64,000 nucleotides of DNA from assembly GCA_035048815.1 (NCBI GenBank), contig JAUCBN010000034.1:9278737-9342736 (forward strand), written 5' to 3'. This document shows, piece after piece, positions 35,623 to 47,004 of the stretch. A program made the translations under genes and the position numbers. This DNA is from Abelmoschus esculentus (lineage: Eukaryota; Streptophyta; Magnoliopsida; Malvales; Malvaceae). How positions within the stretch are numbered: the first letter of the stretch is position 1; the number at the start of each line of letters is the position of its first letter. The notes below the pieces were generated by a model that made no database searches, was not told the DNA's origin, and saw only the letters and a list, made by a program, of their open reading frames with translations.

Positions 35623-36246
35623 ACTCTCCTCCCTCCCTCCCTCACAATCCCAGTTTCAGACACTAAACAGACATTGAAGATCTTATGTTTTATCCTTGTC
35701 CAATGAAAACAACTCCAGCTTAACCCCCCCCCCTTTTTATCCCCTTCCTGTCTGCACAGCTGTTCTTGCTTTGGATTGGGTTCCTTTAATAAGTTGAAGA
35801 GCAGATAGAGACATCATTTCTTGTATACATACAGGCTACAGCATACGTATGTTGTTTCATATCAGTCAAGTTCTATATGTTGGTTTCTTCATCTTTTATG
35901 CATACATGTAGCAGATTTTCTGTCTTTTTCATGGATTATAAAACTATGTTTCAGTCATGTTTCTTCATTTTTTAAGGTTAATTATTGCTTAAAATCTGAA
36001 TTTATGGTCAATAATTTCCTCGATTCTTGTTCAAAATATAAAATTTAGGCGCTGCTTCGTACGGATATGGGAAGGGGTGAGGATGGGAAACTTATTAATA
36101 TAATGATTAAGCGACAGACAAAAATTTAGACTGCTGGTATGTTCTGCTACAGCTAGTTCTGTCTTTGAGATGCCAAAGGTCTGAGAAGAAGCTTTTAGTC
36201 TGCTCAAAAAAGCATAATTAGTCCACATAGAGATACACTTACTGTA
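35623..36246 (+). promoter_or_regulatory. WRKY44 proximal promoter and 5' untranslated region
   Basis: A pyrimidine-rich stretch (35623-35650, CTCC/CTCCC repeats) resembles a plant Y-patch at a transcription start. Between it and the start codon lie two W-box cores on the minus strand, TTGACT (35869-35864) and TTGACC (36011-36006), the binding motif of WRKY proteins themselves. A 75-codon upstream open frame (35821-36048) would precede the main start if this region is not spliced out. The transcription start and any leader intron are not determinable here. Confidence 0.4.
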
Positions 36247-38350
36247 ATGGAGGTTAAAGAAGCAGAGAGGATGGTTATAGCTAAACCAGTAGCTTCAAGG
36301 CCTACCTGCTCCAGTTTCAAGTCTTTCTCGGAGCTTCTAGCCGGAGCTATTAATGCTTCACCCTCTAATGTCTGTTCCGGAAACATAGTGCCTGCAATTA
36401 GGCCGAAGACAGTGAGGTTCAAACCGGTTGTCAATCGTGCTCCATCCGCAACGGTTTCTTCCCAGGTTTCCTCTTCATCTGAATACCTTTCTCATTTCAA
36501 GATCTTTCAATAGCTCATATTTTCATCATTCTATGATTTCAGGAAGAGCGGTCTGGAATAGGCGTTTCGATCTCATCAGATAAGGTTTTAAATTCTGATC
36601 CCAAACCTACCGTGGTATACAAACCGCGGGCAAAGCTTGTATCAAAGGCTACTGCTTCTCTATTATCAAACATGGTCAGTCTGTTTAACTTTTTCTCAAT
36701 TGGTCAGTTTGTCCGGTTCGATGCTCGTTATCTATGCCATACTCCTAGAGATGACCCTTTTTTTCAGGGAAACTTTAGTGCTAGCAATGAACTAGCATTG
36801 CAATCAATGGAGGCGCCAGCTGAGTATACGATTCGGGAGAAGACGGTAGCCCAAGTTAGATCAGATCATCAAAATACTCCATCACAGACAGAAACAGATC
36901 AGACAAGTGAACCCTCAAAGGTGGGATCTCATAACATGGATGAGGACCCGAAGGTATTACCTGCAGTGGCGAATAGTGATCGACCGTCTTACGATGGCTA
37001 TAATTGGAGGAAATATGGACAGAAACAAGTGAAAGGAAGTGAATATCCGCGTAGCTACTATAAGTGTACGCATCCGAATTGTCCTGTAAAGAAGAAAGTT
37101 GAAAGATCATTTGATGGCCAAATAGCTGAAATTGTTTACAAGGGTGAACATAACCATTCAAAGCCTCAACCTCCGAAACGAAACTCGTCCCAAGGGGTGG
37201 GATTTAGTTTTGATGGAACCGGTCAAGATGCCAACAACATCCCCTTGTGGAGTAATAGTCATAATGAAAGGAATGAAGTTTCTGAGAGTAGAGTTGAAAA
37301 TCATAGTGAAGTTGGGTTGTCAATTCCTCTGGCATATCAACGCAAAACCCTGCTACCTTACGAACACTTTACGACCGTAGCTGTTAATGCCGGTGGAAAT
37401 TCTGAGACTTCCATTGGACTTAGTGGGGAATGCGAGGAAGGAAGCAAAGAGGGAGCAGATGACGAATCTAGAAGTAAAAGAAGGTAATAAAATTAGATGA
37501 TACGAATTTTTTTGTTCATCCCAAGACTTAACATGATATTCTTAACCCGAAAGCATTAAAAAAAATCAAAATTAATGGCTTGATTTATGTTGAATAACTG
37601 TGATATGTTTCCCTCAGGAGAAATGAGAATCAATCAAGTGAAGTGGGCACATTAGGGGAATGCTTACAAGAAGCTCGTGTCGTAGTACAAAGTTCTACTG
37701 ATTCTGAGATTATCGGAGACGGCTTTCGATGGAGAAAATATGGGCAGAAGGTGGTGAAGGGAAATCCATACCCCAGGTTGAAATAGTACACTTCACATAC
37801 ATACATACATACATACATACATACATACATACATACATACATACATACATACATACATACATACATACATACATACATACAGGATCTCTAGGATTGATTT
37901 GGCAGTCTAAACCTTTGTCATGCAGTTGGTTAAGGTTGTCTTTTGAAACACTGTTAGGATTACAGTCTCTCATAGGCCATACCGAAAATCAGGGTCAGAT
38001 GCTTTAAGGGATCGGTTGGGATACGATCCTCCAAAATTCTACAAAAGATTGTTTGATTTCAGACATGGATTGACGTCCAGTAAAACAAGAGCTATTAACA
38101 CATGCAAATTATTTAGTTTTTGCTCTTTTCTCTAATAGGTTATGGTAATTTTGCTTGCAGAAGTTACTATAGATGCACTAATCTAAAATGCAATGTACGG
38201 AAGCTCGTGGAAAGAGCATCGGATGATCCAAGAGCTTTCATTACAACATACGAAGGGAAACATAACCATGAGATGCCACTTAGGAACACAAGTCATGCAG
38301 CTGCCTCCGATCTCGATTCCAACTCGCCTGCAACCAAAGACAAGCGATGA
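36247..38350 (+). CDS. WRKY44: WRKY transcription factor, group I, WRKY44/TTG2-type
   Basis: Five exons with GT-AG junctions: 36247-36465, 36543-36674, 36768-37483, 37618-37776, 38161-38350, joined in frame to 471 residues. The N-terminus (MEVKEAERMVIAKPVASRP) and VVYKPRAKLVSKAT match my memory of Arabidopsis TTG2/WRKY44, a nuclear W-box-binding regulator of trichome, seed-coat mucilage and tannin development. Both WRKY domains are complete: WRKYGQK at about 197-203 with C217, C222, H245, H247; and WRKYGQK at about 394-400 with C414, C419, H443, H445. This C2H2 pattern defines group I. A basic SKRRR near 353-357 may be a nuclear localisation signal. Intron 4 splits the Arg codon of PYPR-SYY, the conserved WRKY intron position. 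Arabidopsis TTG2 is about 430 residues, so this one is slightly longer. Confidence 0.93.
36675..36767 (+). other. WRKY44 intron 2, frame-preserving and stop-free
   Basis: The 93-base intron starts GTCAGT and ends TTTTTTTCAG. It is a multiple of three, begins at phase 0 and has no in-frame stop, so retention would insert 31 residues rather than truncate the protein. Confidence 0.8.
37795..37881 (+). repeat. (ACAT)n microsatellite, about 21 copies
   Basis: An uninterrupted ACAT array in WRKY44 intron 4, starting 18 bases after the donor site at 37777. It generates long false reading frames (Tyr-Ile-His-Thr or Met-Tyr-Val-Cys repeats) on both strands, which are not genes. Confidence 0.97.
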
Positions 38351-38620
38351 TGATGGCAAAATGAAGAAGTAGAGAGTTTCCGACTTCATAATTGGTCTCA
38401 TGAAAGACTCCGATCGAGGACACCGAGTCAGAGGCATGTCAAGGAGATCGATTACCGAGCTGATACTATACAACTTGCTCCTACAAAAGTTGCTTCATGA
38501 AGGCCAGTTTTCAGACATCCTGCTGCCTTCTGCTTATTAGTTACTGCATTATTAAATAATTTATTTTTCCAATCATATAATAATTAAAAACTTTGCACAT
38601 CTAATATGTGATATTTCATA
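38351..38620 (+). other. WRKY44 3' untranslated region
   Basis: This non-coding GC-balanced sequence follows the TGA. AATAAT/ATAATAATTAAAA-type polyadenylation signals lie near 38550-38590. The exact end is unknown. Confidence 0.5.
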
Positions 38621-39020
38621 AGTAATACTGTCTTATTATCCTAAACTTTTAGGTTATTGTTATGCAGCTTATGGTGCTCTCTGTTATGGATGGAAATCCT
38701 CTATAGTCTATCCCAAAGTTGCCTCATTGTTTAGTTGTGACACCTGTTTTTAACTTTGTTTTTAACTTCACTTCATTTGCTTCAAGTTTTTATTCTTTTC
38801 CAAATTACATTAGGCTATAGTTTTTTTTTTTTTGGATAAATAAAAATTCAATTCTAGATAATCGTTTTCTTTTAATTTATAATTGTTGATGAAAGAAGTA
38901 GGATTACAGTGGTTGTCGACGTTTTAGACAATTTATCCATTTTAATTTATAACCGTTGATTTTTGGTTTGTTGTTTGTACTATACCAATCGATACTAAAT
39001 TCCTTCTATGTGAAAGAATC
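38621..39020. other. Intergenic DNA
   Basis: No gene or repeat is recognised, apart from a T run near 38821. Confidence 0.5.
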
Positions 39021-39757
39021 AGTTAAGTAGGGATGTTCAAAAATATCCGACTCAGTTATCCGACTACCCAAACACAAAAAATCGGGTATTTTTTTGATTT
39101 TTTTCTTCTGGGTCGGGTACCTTGGTCCTTCATTTTCCGGGTCGAGTCTGGGTCAAAATTTTATAAAAATCTGGGTACCCGGTTACTTTCGGGTACTCAG
39201 TTTCTAATTTTTTTATCTTTTTATTTTAAATACAATTATTATTTAAATAAAATACACTTATATTCACTATATTCTCAAATCAAATAAGATAATTTCTAAA
39301 TCTTGATCTCTCAAAAGTTATTTTTTAAAAATATTAGGGATTCATTGTAAAAAAGAAAATTAAGATGTGCATTAACCAATAAGAAAATCAACTTAAGATT
39401 CTTTAATACTTAAATCATTAATTATTATTTATTAAAGTAAATTATACTAATTAAAAATATTAAAAAAAACTTCATTTAGACTTTATGTTTTGTTTCAAAT
39501 TAGATTATGTAATTTGGGTCTTAAAATTTATGTTTAAATTATGTAATTAGGGATTTAAAATTTTATATTTTGATGTTGGATTATGTAATTCAAACTTTTA
39601 ATTTTATGTATTTTTTAAAAAAAATTAAATTTAAGATTTATAAAAAAAATTAAAAAATTGGGTACCCGATTAACCGAATTTTCGGGTACCCGATAAATTC
39701 GGGTTGGAATAAGGCCCAATTTTTTACTACCCGAAAGTTCGGGTACCAACAGTTAAG
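39021..39757. mobile_element. hAT-type non-autonomous element with GGTACC palindromes
   Basis: A perfect 8-bp duplication CAGTTAAG (39021-39028 and 39750-39757) flanks 39029-39749 (721 bp). The left end TAGGGATGTTCAAAA has hAT form. The right end (inverted TTGGTACCCGAAC) is only weakly complementary. Subterminal zones carry repeated CGGGTA and GGGTACCCG palindromes near 39085-39200 and 39655-39750, the sort of clustered motif bound by hAT transposases. The AT-rich core does not code. Confidence 0.7.
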
Positions 39758-40566
39758 ATTATGTTTATACTAATAAAAAATAAAGGCCATGCTTGTGTTG
39801 TGAGAAATCAAAGTAGCGCAACAAAAAATCCTTGAGAATGTTAAGGAGTTGTAATGGCTTTAGCATGTTCTTTAGGTTTATGGATGTAAATTTTGAAGAA
39901 AAAAATTCTTTTAATAAAGGGTGAACTATAACGACTAGTTTTAGAATTAGACTAACCTAAATATTGAGTCTTTATGTTGGGGTTCTAACCCAAAAAGAAT
40001 TGGATTGGTCCTTGTATTTATTATTTAATAAAATAAAAATAAAAATAAAAGAGGTTTTAAATTTTAAAAGATGAGAAAAGAGAGAAAAAAAATGATGGTT
40101 TGATAGTGAAAGAAAATAAAAGTGAGGACATGAAAAAGTAAGAAAAAAATAAAAGGAATAAGTTTTTAACCCATCTTCATCACCGATCGGTTATCCATAG
40201 TAACATTATCATTGTCATCAACATTGATGCACCGAGAAGAGTTTAATTATGGTCGTCTCATCGTAGTACCTATCGTCGTTCACTAGAGTAAAAAGAAAGA
40301 AGGTTTGAAGAAGTTGGTTCAACAAATTCCATCCATCACTCCACTAAACTAACATAAAAGATTGAATCATTGGATGGAGAATTGGTGGACTAGAGTTTGC
40401 CACCATTGTCTGATCGTCAAAGGGTATACTATATGCGCACTCATGCGTCACCCTTGTGAATAAGCGTGCATTAGCCTAGGCGTGTGTGCCAAGATCCAAT
40501 GAAACACATCATACTGGATTTTGTTCGATAAATTTCATGTGGGATAAGTTATATTGGATCATGTAC
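39758..40566. other. Unassigned intergenic DNA
   Basis: No coding frame is seen. A GC-balanced part at 40160-40500 is not recognised. Confidence 0.45.
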
Positions 40567-40632
40567 TTAGGGTACACCCAATTTACCATGCATCGCACTA
40601 TACTAAATCACCAAGTTATTGGTCGGTGTTGA

Positions 40633-43600
40633 TGTAACATCCTAAAACCGGGCTAGGAGAATGTTACAAATGATTCATAAGATAATTGAATTATATGTCA
40701 TTTAGATTAGAAGAATTGGAGTAATTTGAAAATGAAGATAAATAATAAATCCAATGTGAGGTGACCTAAATGAAACAAAAATAAAACAAGATGATTGCAT
40801 TTTAAAGTTTTTGATTTTCCTCCATTGCCCTTGGTTATCTAGTCACTCAAGAATTAAAAACAAGGTCAAACTTGTCCTTTCACTCCCATTAATAAGCAAA
40901 AAAAAAAAAAAAAACCCTTTCTTTCTTTCTTTCTCTCCATTTCACGTGAACAAGAAAGAGAGAGAGAGGAGAGAAAAACCCATGGAGGCTTAAGGAAGCA
41001 AGCTTGGAATTCTTGCATGGTTAGGCAACTGGACTAAGAAATCAAGTCTAAATATCTTGGTAAGCTTCTCTTTCCATAACCAAAATAGTGAAGGCTTAAG
41101 CTCTTGGATTTTGAGTGTTTCTATGATACTCTCATCTTGGTATGATGTTAGAAATTGTTAAGGATGAATTACGGAGAGTAAATTGTTAGATTAGGTTGAT
41201 TAGAAATTTGATTTGAAGTTAGTAATTACATGGTTTTGGTTTTATAAGCATGAACAAGTAAGTTGGGAAGCTTATGAATTTGAATTTTGAAATGTCATAT
41301 GTATTAATTGATTCAATATTAGGTATACATGAGAATAATTTGATGAAAAAGGATTTAAATGATGTTAATCTTATGTTTAAGATGTTGGAAATTCAAGAGA
41401 ACAAGCTTGGATTAGGCCTTAAACCCATGGGATGTAAGATAGTCAAATTTGTCAAGAAAATACAATTCCGGGTAGCCATTTTGGAAAAATTCCCTAGGAA
41501 GAAATTGATGGAATTAGAGTCTGAGATTTTGCATTTTAGTACCCCTGTGAATCTAGTTTAATAGAAAATTTACGGCATCTCGTTTGGAGTTGTGTGGAAG
41601 GAGTTATAGGTCAATTAGTAAAGGTAGTTCGGGATGTTCCGAAAATTGACGAATCTGACTTTAAATGAAATCTGGTGCTTACTTTGTGATGGGTTTGAAC
41701 CTGAGACACGAGATCACCTATTTGGAGATTGCGCTTTCTCAACTCGAGTATGGCATTTATTTGTTCTTGCTTGCAAGTCACAATGGACTCAACGGGATTG
41801 GTTTGCTAGATTTAATTGGGTTTTGCAGTTTGGGAAGGGGAAATCCTTGCGAGCTGCGATTGTGCGTTTAGCTTGGCGTGGATTAAACTATCATGTCTGG
41901 AAAGAGAGGAACAACCGTTTACATGGGAAACAATCATGTTCAGTCGATTATGTTTTTGAGCAAATTAAACATGATATTGGTTTATATTTTAATTCTTGTC
42001 ATCTTTCTTTTGATAGGGATATAGCCATTAATTGGGGTATAGTGTAAATTTAATTTTGTGTTTTCCTTTGATTGGTTTGTAAAGTTGATGGATGTGGACG
42101 GTTACTTTGGATGAATAAAAGTTTAATTTATCTAAAAAAGAAATCTGGTGCTAATTGGTTAAAAATTAAAATGTGATATTAACATGGTTATGTAGAGTAT
42201 CTCCTTATCTTTCTAAGGGTATAAAATAAGCTAAATTCGAATAAGGGAGCTAGGAGATATGATCATTTTTCTAAAGGATAGCAAAGTTGTCCCTAATGGA
42301 CATATTTGAGTTTTGCAATTGTTACATATACGAACACTTGAATTAAGTGACTTTGATATGTTCTAATGAATGGTTATATGTATATGGTTTATTAGAGAAT
42401 CCAATATAAGAAGATAACGAAGAGGAGAAAAGGCTAGAGCTAGCAAGAAGGAAGGGGAAGGGGTTCACCATATACAAACCTAGGTTTGCTTGAAAAAATT
42501 TGTGAGTATGACAAACTTTAGGGTTAGTATCTATGTCCTAACCACCTTTTTTTTATTTGATTTGTCATGTAATTGGATTAATCTTTTGTTTGATAAAAAG
42601 GGAAGGAGACTAATTGTTAAATGATTTGATAACTTGTGTGATGACATGAATTGAATGTTAGATTATTAGACTAGCTTAGTACATGTGCATAGCTCAGAAA
42701 TGCCAAGGTAAGTTACGGTACGCAACTACGGGATGCCAAGTATATGGATCATGCATGAAGTATGTATATGATGATATGAGCATTTTTGTTTGATAACATG
42801 ACATAAATGTTTGTTGATAGCATGAGATAAATTCTTTTGTTGATAGCATGTTATGGATACTTGCTTTTGTAATAAGAAACTTGGTTAATATGAATTAAAA
42901 GATGATTAAATGAATAATGAAAATCCTATTGAGCCTTGGTCTATAGTTGGTCATAGGTAGTACGACATACCTAGGGTCTAGCTCGTCTATTAGTACTTCG
43001 GCACTTTTTCCCAGTATTTCGGACTTCTGTTAGTACTTCGTGTACTTTTGTTGGTGGTTAGTCACCATTTGTTAGATACCATAAGTATCTTTTGTTAGTG
43101 CCTTTGTAGTACTTCTGTTGACTTGCTTACCTGGTCTAACTAACACCAAGGCATCATACGAAACTAATTTGAAAGTTTAAAGCTTAAGATGTGAAAACCA
43201 CGTGTATATGTATTTGCGTGTGAAGCATTTGAACTTGACTATGAATTTGCTAATAGAGCATTTGAACGAAATTGTTATTATAAGTAGCATTTGGATATGA
43301 ATTTGCGAAAGAGAGAATTTGGATAAATAAGTTGAACATGTCTTTGTTTATGGAAGCTTTAAAATATGAAAATTGATTAATGAGTCATATGCACCTAAAT
43401 ATGCTAGCTAGTGCATAAGCATATGTATTGTGAAATTTAGATTGCATGATAAGCATGTTAAGCATGATATTTGTTGTTTCCTAGTCTTTGTATAGATGGT
43501 TTAAATTGTTGCTGTGAACCTGACAGGTTGTTTGAATTAAGCATTCTATTTGTCATATGATTTATGTCTAAATGGTTAGACTTAAGGCTACCTCACTAAG

Positions 43601-44773
43601 TACCTAGTAAGTACTTACCACTCGTTTGTTTTTCTTCTTCCCAAAACAACAGGTTATCGAGCCAAGGAGCTAAATTGAGATCGGTTAGAGGCAAGCATAC
43701 CAAGCAAGACAAGTATGGTATTTTATAGCTTTTATAACTCCTAGAATTTGGTGGCATAGTGATCATATTTAGGCTAGTTTATGCATTTTGAGATTTGACT
43801 TATGGTTTGTATATATTTTGGTCTCTATTATATGCATTTGATATGTAAGCTAACCATTTTGGGCATGTAAGAAATGGAACTAAGTAGGTTGGTATGTAAG
43901 CCTTAAGGCTATGTCATATGTGTGTTAATTGATATAGTAAATTTGAATGGCACAATGCTAGCTTGAATGATGAATTGGATGAATGTGAAGGAAATGATAT
44001 GCTAGTTAAGGATGTTTTAAGATGAATAGGATTGGCTAAATGAAAAGGGAATTGGTATGCTTGATATGGATGTCAAAATATGTCTAGGACTATACCTTGG
44101 AGTCTAGAAATGGTTTGAGGCTAGATAGAAGCCTTTTGGTTAAGGACTAAGTGAATTATAAGCATAAACCTACAAACTTGAGCAGGGGTATCAATACCAT
44201 TTCCACGCGTATCGATACCCCCTGAAAAATCCTAAGTATGATAGGTAGGTGTATCGGAACGCCTGACCTCTGTTTCGATACTCAATCCTCTAGTAAACTT
44301 CCCGATTCGATACCTCTTTGGGGATATCGAAACAGGCTATCCTAGCCCCAAGTTATCGAGTCAACGTATCGAAACACGGAGAGTGTTTCGATACCATCAG
44401 TTTCGATACCACTCTATGGTGTATCGATACTATTTTCCCTTTTGGTTCAAACTTTTGCTATTGAAGTTTGAGAGTTCTACATTATGTTTTAGTGGTCCCT
44501 AAGATTAGTATAAAATTCAGAATGGGCCCCGAATTCTGAATTAAAGTTCGAAATTGAGTAATTGGTGAATCATGATTGAAAATATAAGATAAGCTTAAAG
44601 TTTGGAAAAGTTTTAATTTGACCCTTAATTAGACATGTAACATATGTGTTTGTCTTGAAATGTCACACAAATGAATACAATGATCGGTTTAGTACAAATA
44701 ATGTTTAGTTTAGTTATGAGTTTGTAAGTTCGGGTGATGTTCTCGTCTCCTAGCCCGGGGCAGGGGTGTCACA
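40633..44773 (+). mobile_element. Large solo LTR (Ty3-gypsy) carrying a LINE
   Basis: The segment begins TGTAACATCCTAAAACCGGG and ends GGGGCAGGGGTGTCACA, the TG...CA frame of gypsy LTRs in this window. The flanking pentamers are GTTGA (40628-40632) and ACTGA (44774-44778). The uninterrupted sequence in tandem unit B reads GTTGATCGATGG at this point, so GTTGA is the likely original target. Without the LINE insertion the LTR is about 3.67 kb. GTATCGATAC motifs cluster at 44180-44430. Internal domains and a second LTR are absent. Short frames at 40811-40993 and 41274-41561 are inside it and not recognised as genes. Confidence 0.7.
41667..42152 (+). mobile_element. 5'-truncated LINE with 13-bp target duplication
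   Basis: GAAATCTGGTGCT occurs at 41667-41679 and again at 42140-42152, flanking a 460-bp insert that ends in ATCTAAAAAA. The insert encodes the end of an L1-type polyprotein: the reverse-transcriptase zinc-binding region (LCDGFEPETRDHLFGDCAF, then STRVW) and a basic C-terminal part (WKERNNRLHGK). It closes at the TAA at 42045-42047. Only about the last 120 codons of the polyprotein were inserted. The 137-codon open frame starting at 41634 is therefore a chimera of LTR flank and LINE, not a gene. Confidence 0.85.
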
Positions 44774-45446
44774 ACTGATCGATGATTGATTTTTTTGGAG
44801 GCTTTAATCGGGGGTTTCTTGACATTCTAGATCTATTAGCACAATTTATTTTATCAAATTTGAACTTGGTAAATTGTTTTTATGAATTTTAACCTTGTGA
44901 ATGGTACAAAAGATGTTTGGGATTAATACAATTTTGTATTTGTTGATGTACAAGGATTCATTGGTTTTAAACATCGGATCTTATAGATTATTCGGGAAGT
45001 TTGGATAAAATTTTTATCAATACCAACTTATGATTAGTACACCGTAAACTTTGAACTAGTTTATGAACATTGTAATAAAGGTTAGTGCACCTAACTTACC
45101 AGCATCGTGCCGCACAAAATCACCAAGCTATTGATCAGTGTTGATCGATGGTTGACTTTTTCTAAGGACTTACTCAAGTTTTATTTTGACATTTTAGATC
45201 TATTAATACAATTTGTTTTGTCGAATTTAAACTCGGTAAGTTATCTTTATGCATTTGACCTTGTGAATGGTACAAAAGATACTTGAAATTATTATAATTT
45301 TGTATTTGTTGATATGCGAGAATTATTTGAGTTTAAACATCGGATTTTGTAGATAGTTCGAAAAGTTTAGATAAGAATTTTAATAATATTGACTTAAGGT
45401 TAATGCACTTTAAATTATGAAATACTTCATGAGCATTGTAATAAAG

Positions 45447-47004
45447 ATTTTCTTTTGAAAAAAAATACTAGTATATAGATGACATCAATGGAGATCGAAG
45501 GAAAACCTTTATTCTATCGGGATTATTATCTTGTTCTTCGAGTGTTTAGGGTCAATCTCCTTTGACCCAAACATTTTAGAATCTCTAGTTTGTTTTTTTA
45601 TGGTGTTTGGTCTACTAAAATGGTCATTGGTGACTCAAACTTTTTTTTTTAATTTTCTTCGTATTCTATTAAGAGTATCCTCCTGATCTTCGAATGTTTA
45701 TTACAATGATCCTCCATCTCCTTTACCTTATTCTATTGTTATCTTTTATTCTATTGGGTGACTCCGAGTGCTTAGAAATGACCTTAAACACTTAATAAAT
45801 ATTTTTAAATTTTTTGTATCGCGAATTCAAATATTAACATTCTTTTACATAAAAAAATTAATTAAAATAAAACCTTAAAAATATTTTTTATCTTATTTTC
45901 TACTCACTCTAGATCAGAGTGACGTCACCTTTATTATTTTTATGTCGTTCATTGGTGTGGTGGTTTTACGGGATCGTCGACCACCACGAAAAAACTGATA
46001 AGCTTTTAAAATTTCTTTAATTTATGGTTTAGAATTTAAAAAATAGATAAAAATATTTTAATTTGCAAAAAAAATCCTTATTTTAAAACTTTAAAATTTA
46101 TTTTATTGATTTCACTCTTTAATAATTTTTTATTTGAAAAAAAAAGTCTGATATTTATAATTTTTTCCCGAAATTTAAGTCTCTTTTTCAAAATTTTCGA
46201 ATCAATAGCCTATTACAATTTTTTTATCAACTATTTTTTCTTAGATCCCCATCGATTTATGTTTTTTTGGTTTCTTTTATCACCGATTCATACAAATAAA
46301 TAAAAATAACAATTCTCTTATTCTAATTTATAAATCCAAATTTTGGGAGATTGTAGGTTAAAAGATGATAGTCGGGTGGTTAAGGTTGATGATAGAGTAT
46401 GGTGTTGACTATTTGTGTTAGTTAGGATAGAAGAATAATGATGATTTATGGTTATTGGCGCATTATATTTTTAGGGATTTAGTTTTTAAGGTTTTTAATT
46501 TAATTAGATTAGGATTTATTTTAGGATTATGATTAAATTAAGTTTATGTTATTTTTTTCTTAAAATTTTGATTTTAAGGTTACTGGATTTGGGTTATTGG
46601 ATTTAGGTAATTATGAGTATTTGGATTTTGGTTAATTATGGGTATTTAGATTTTAGGTAAAGTAATTTAGTTTGTGATGTATAATATATGTTGAGATGCA
46701 TGATAATGCTGTGAATATGTTGAGAATTGTGAAAGCTTTAGAGACTGTATAGGGTCATTTGAGATATTTGTTTAATTAATTGATGATCGATTGTTTTAGT
46801 TAATAAATTATGATATTTGTTCAAATAGATTGACGTGATTTGATAGAAATCATACTTACAATATTATATTGATAAATAATCAATTAAGTGTTTATTAATT
46901 TAAAAATTATATTCGATTAAATTGTTAAAGTCAGTAAGTAATAATAATTAATTAAATACACGAGCAATGTACTTAAATAATTTTCATAAGTTTTAGGGAC
47001 CGAG
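45447..47004. other. Intergenic DNA with a Tat-like trace
   Basis: At 45530-45660 phrases such as ATTTTAGAATCTCTAGTTTG and GGTCATTGGTGACTCAAA resemble the Tat/Ogre-like LTR end at 23.4 kb. The rest is AT-rich without a recognisable gene. Confidence 0.35.

Larger units (their letters stand above)
40567..45446. repeat. Two-unit ~366-bp tandem duplication, first unit interrupted
   Basis: Unit A comprises about 40567-40632 plus 44774-45080; unit B is about 45081-45446. Both contain CACCAAG(T/C)TATTG, CTTGTGAATGGTACAAAAGA and ATTGTAATAAAG in the same order, offset about 366 bp. A large LTR sits inside unit A. Neither unit codes for protein. Divergence between the units suggests an old duplication. 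Confidence 0.75.

Noticed and set aside
36856..37161. 101-codon minus-strand frame
   Set aside because: It lies opposite the first WRKY domain exon, which has clear homology.
37630..38007. Open frames on both strands with Tyr-Val-Cys-Met or His-Thr-Tyr-Ile repeats
   Set aside because: They are translations of the ACAT microsatellite in WRKY44 intron 4.
41274..41561. 95-codon frame as a gene
   Set aside because: It lies within the large solo LTR and matches no family I know.
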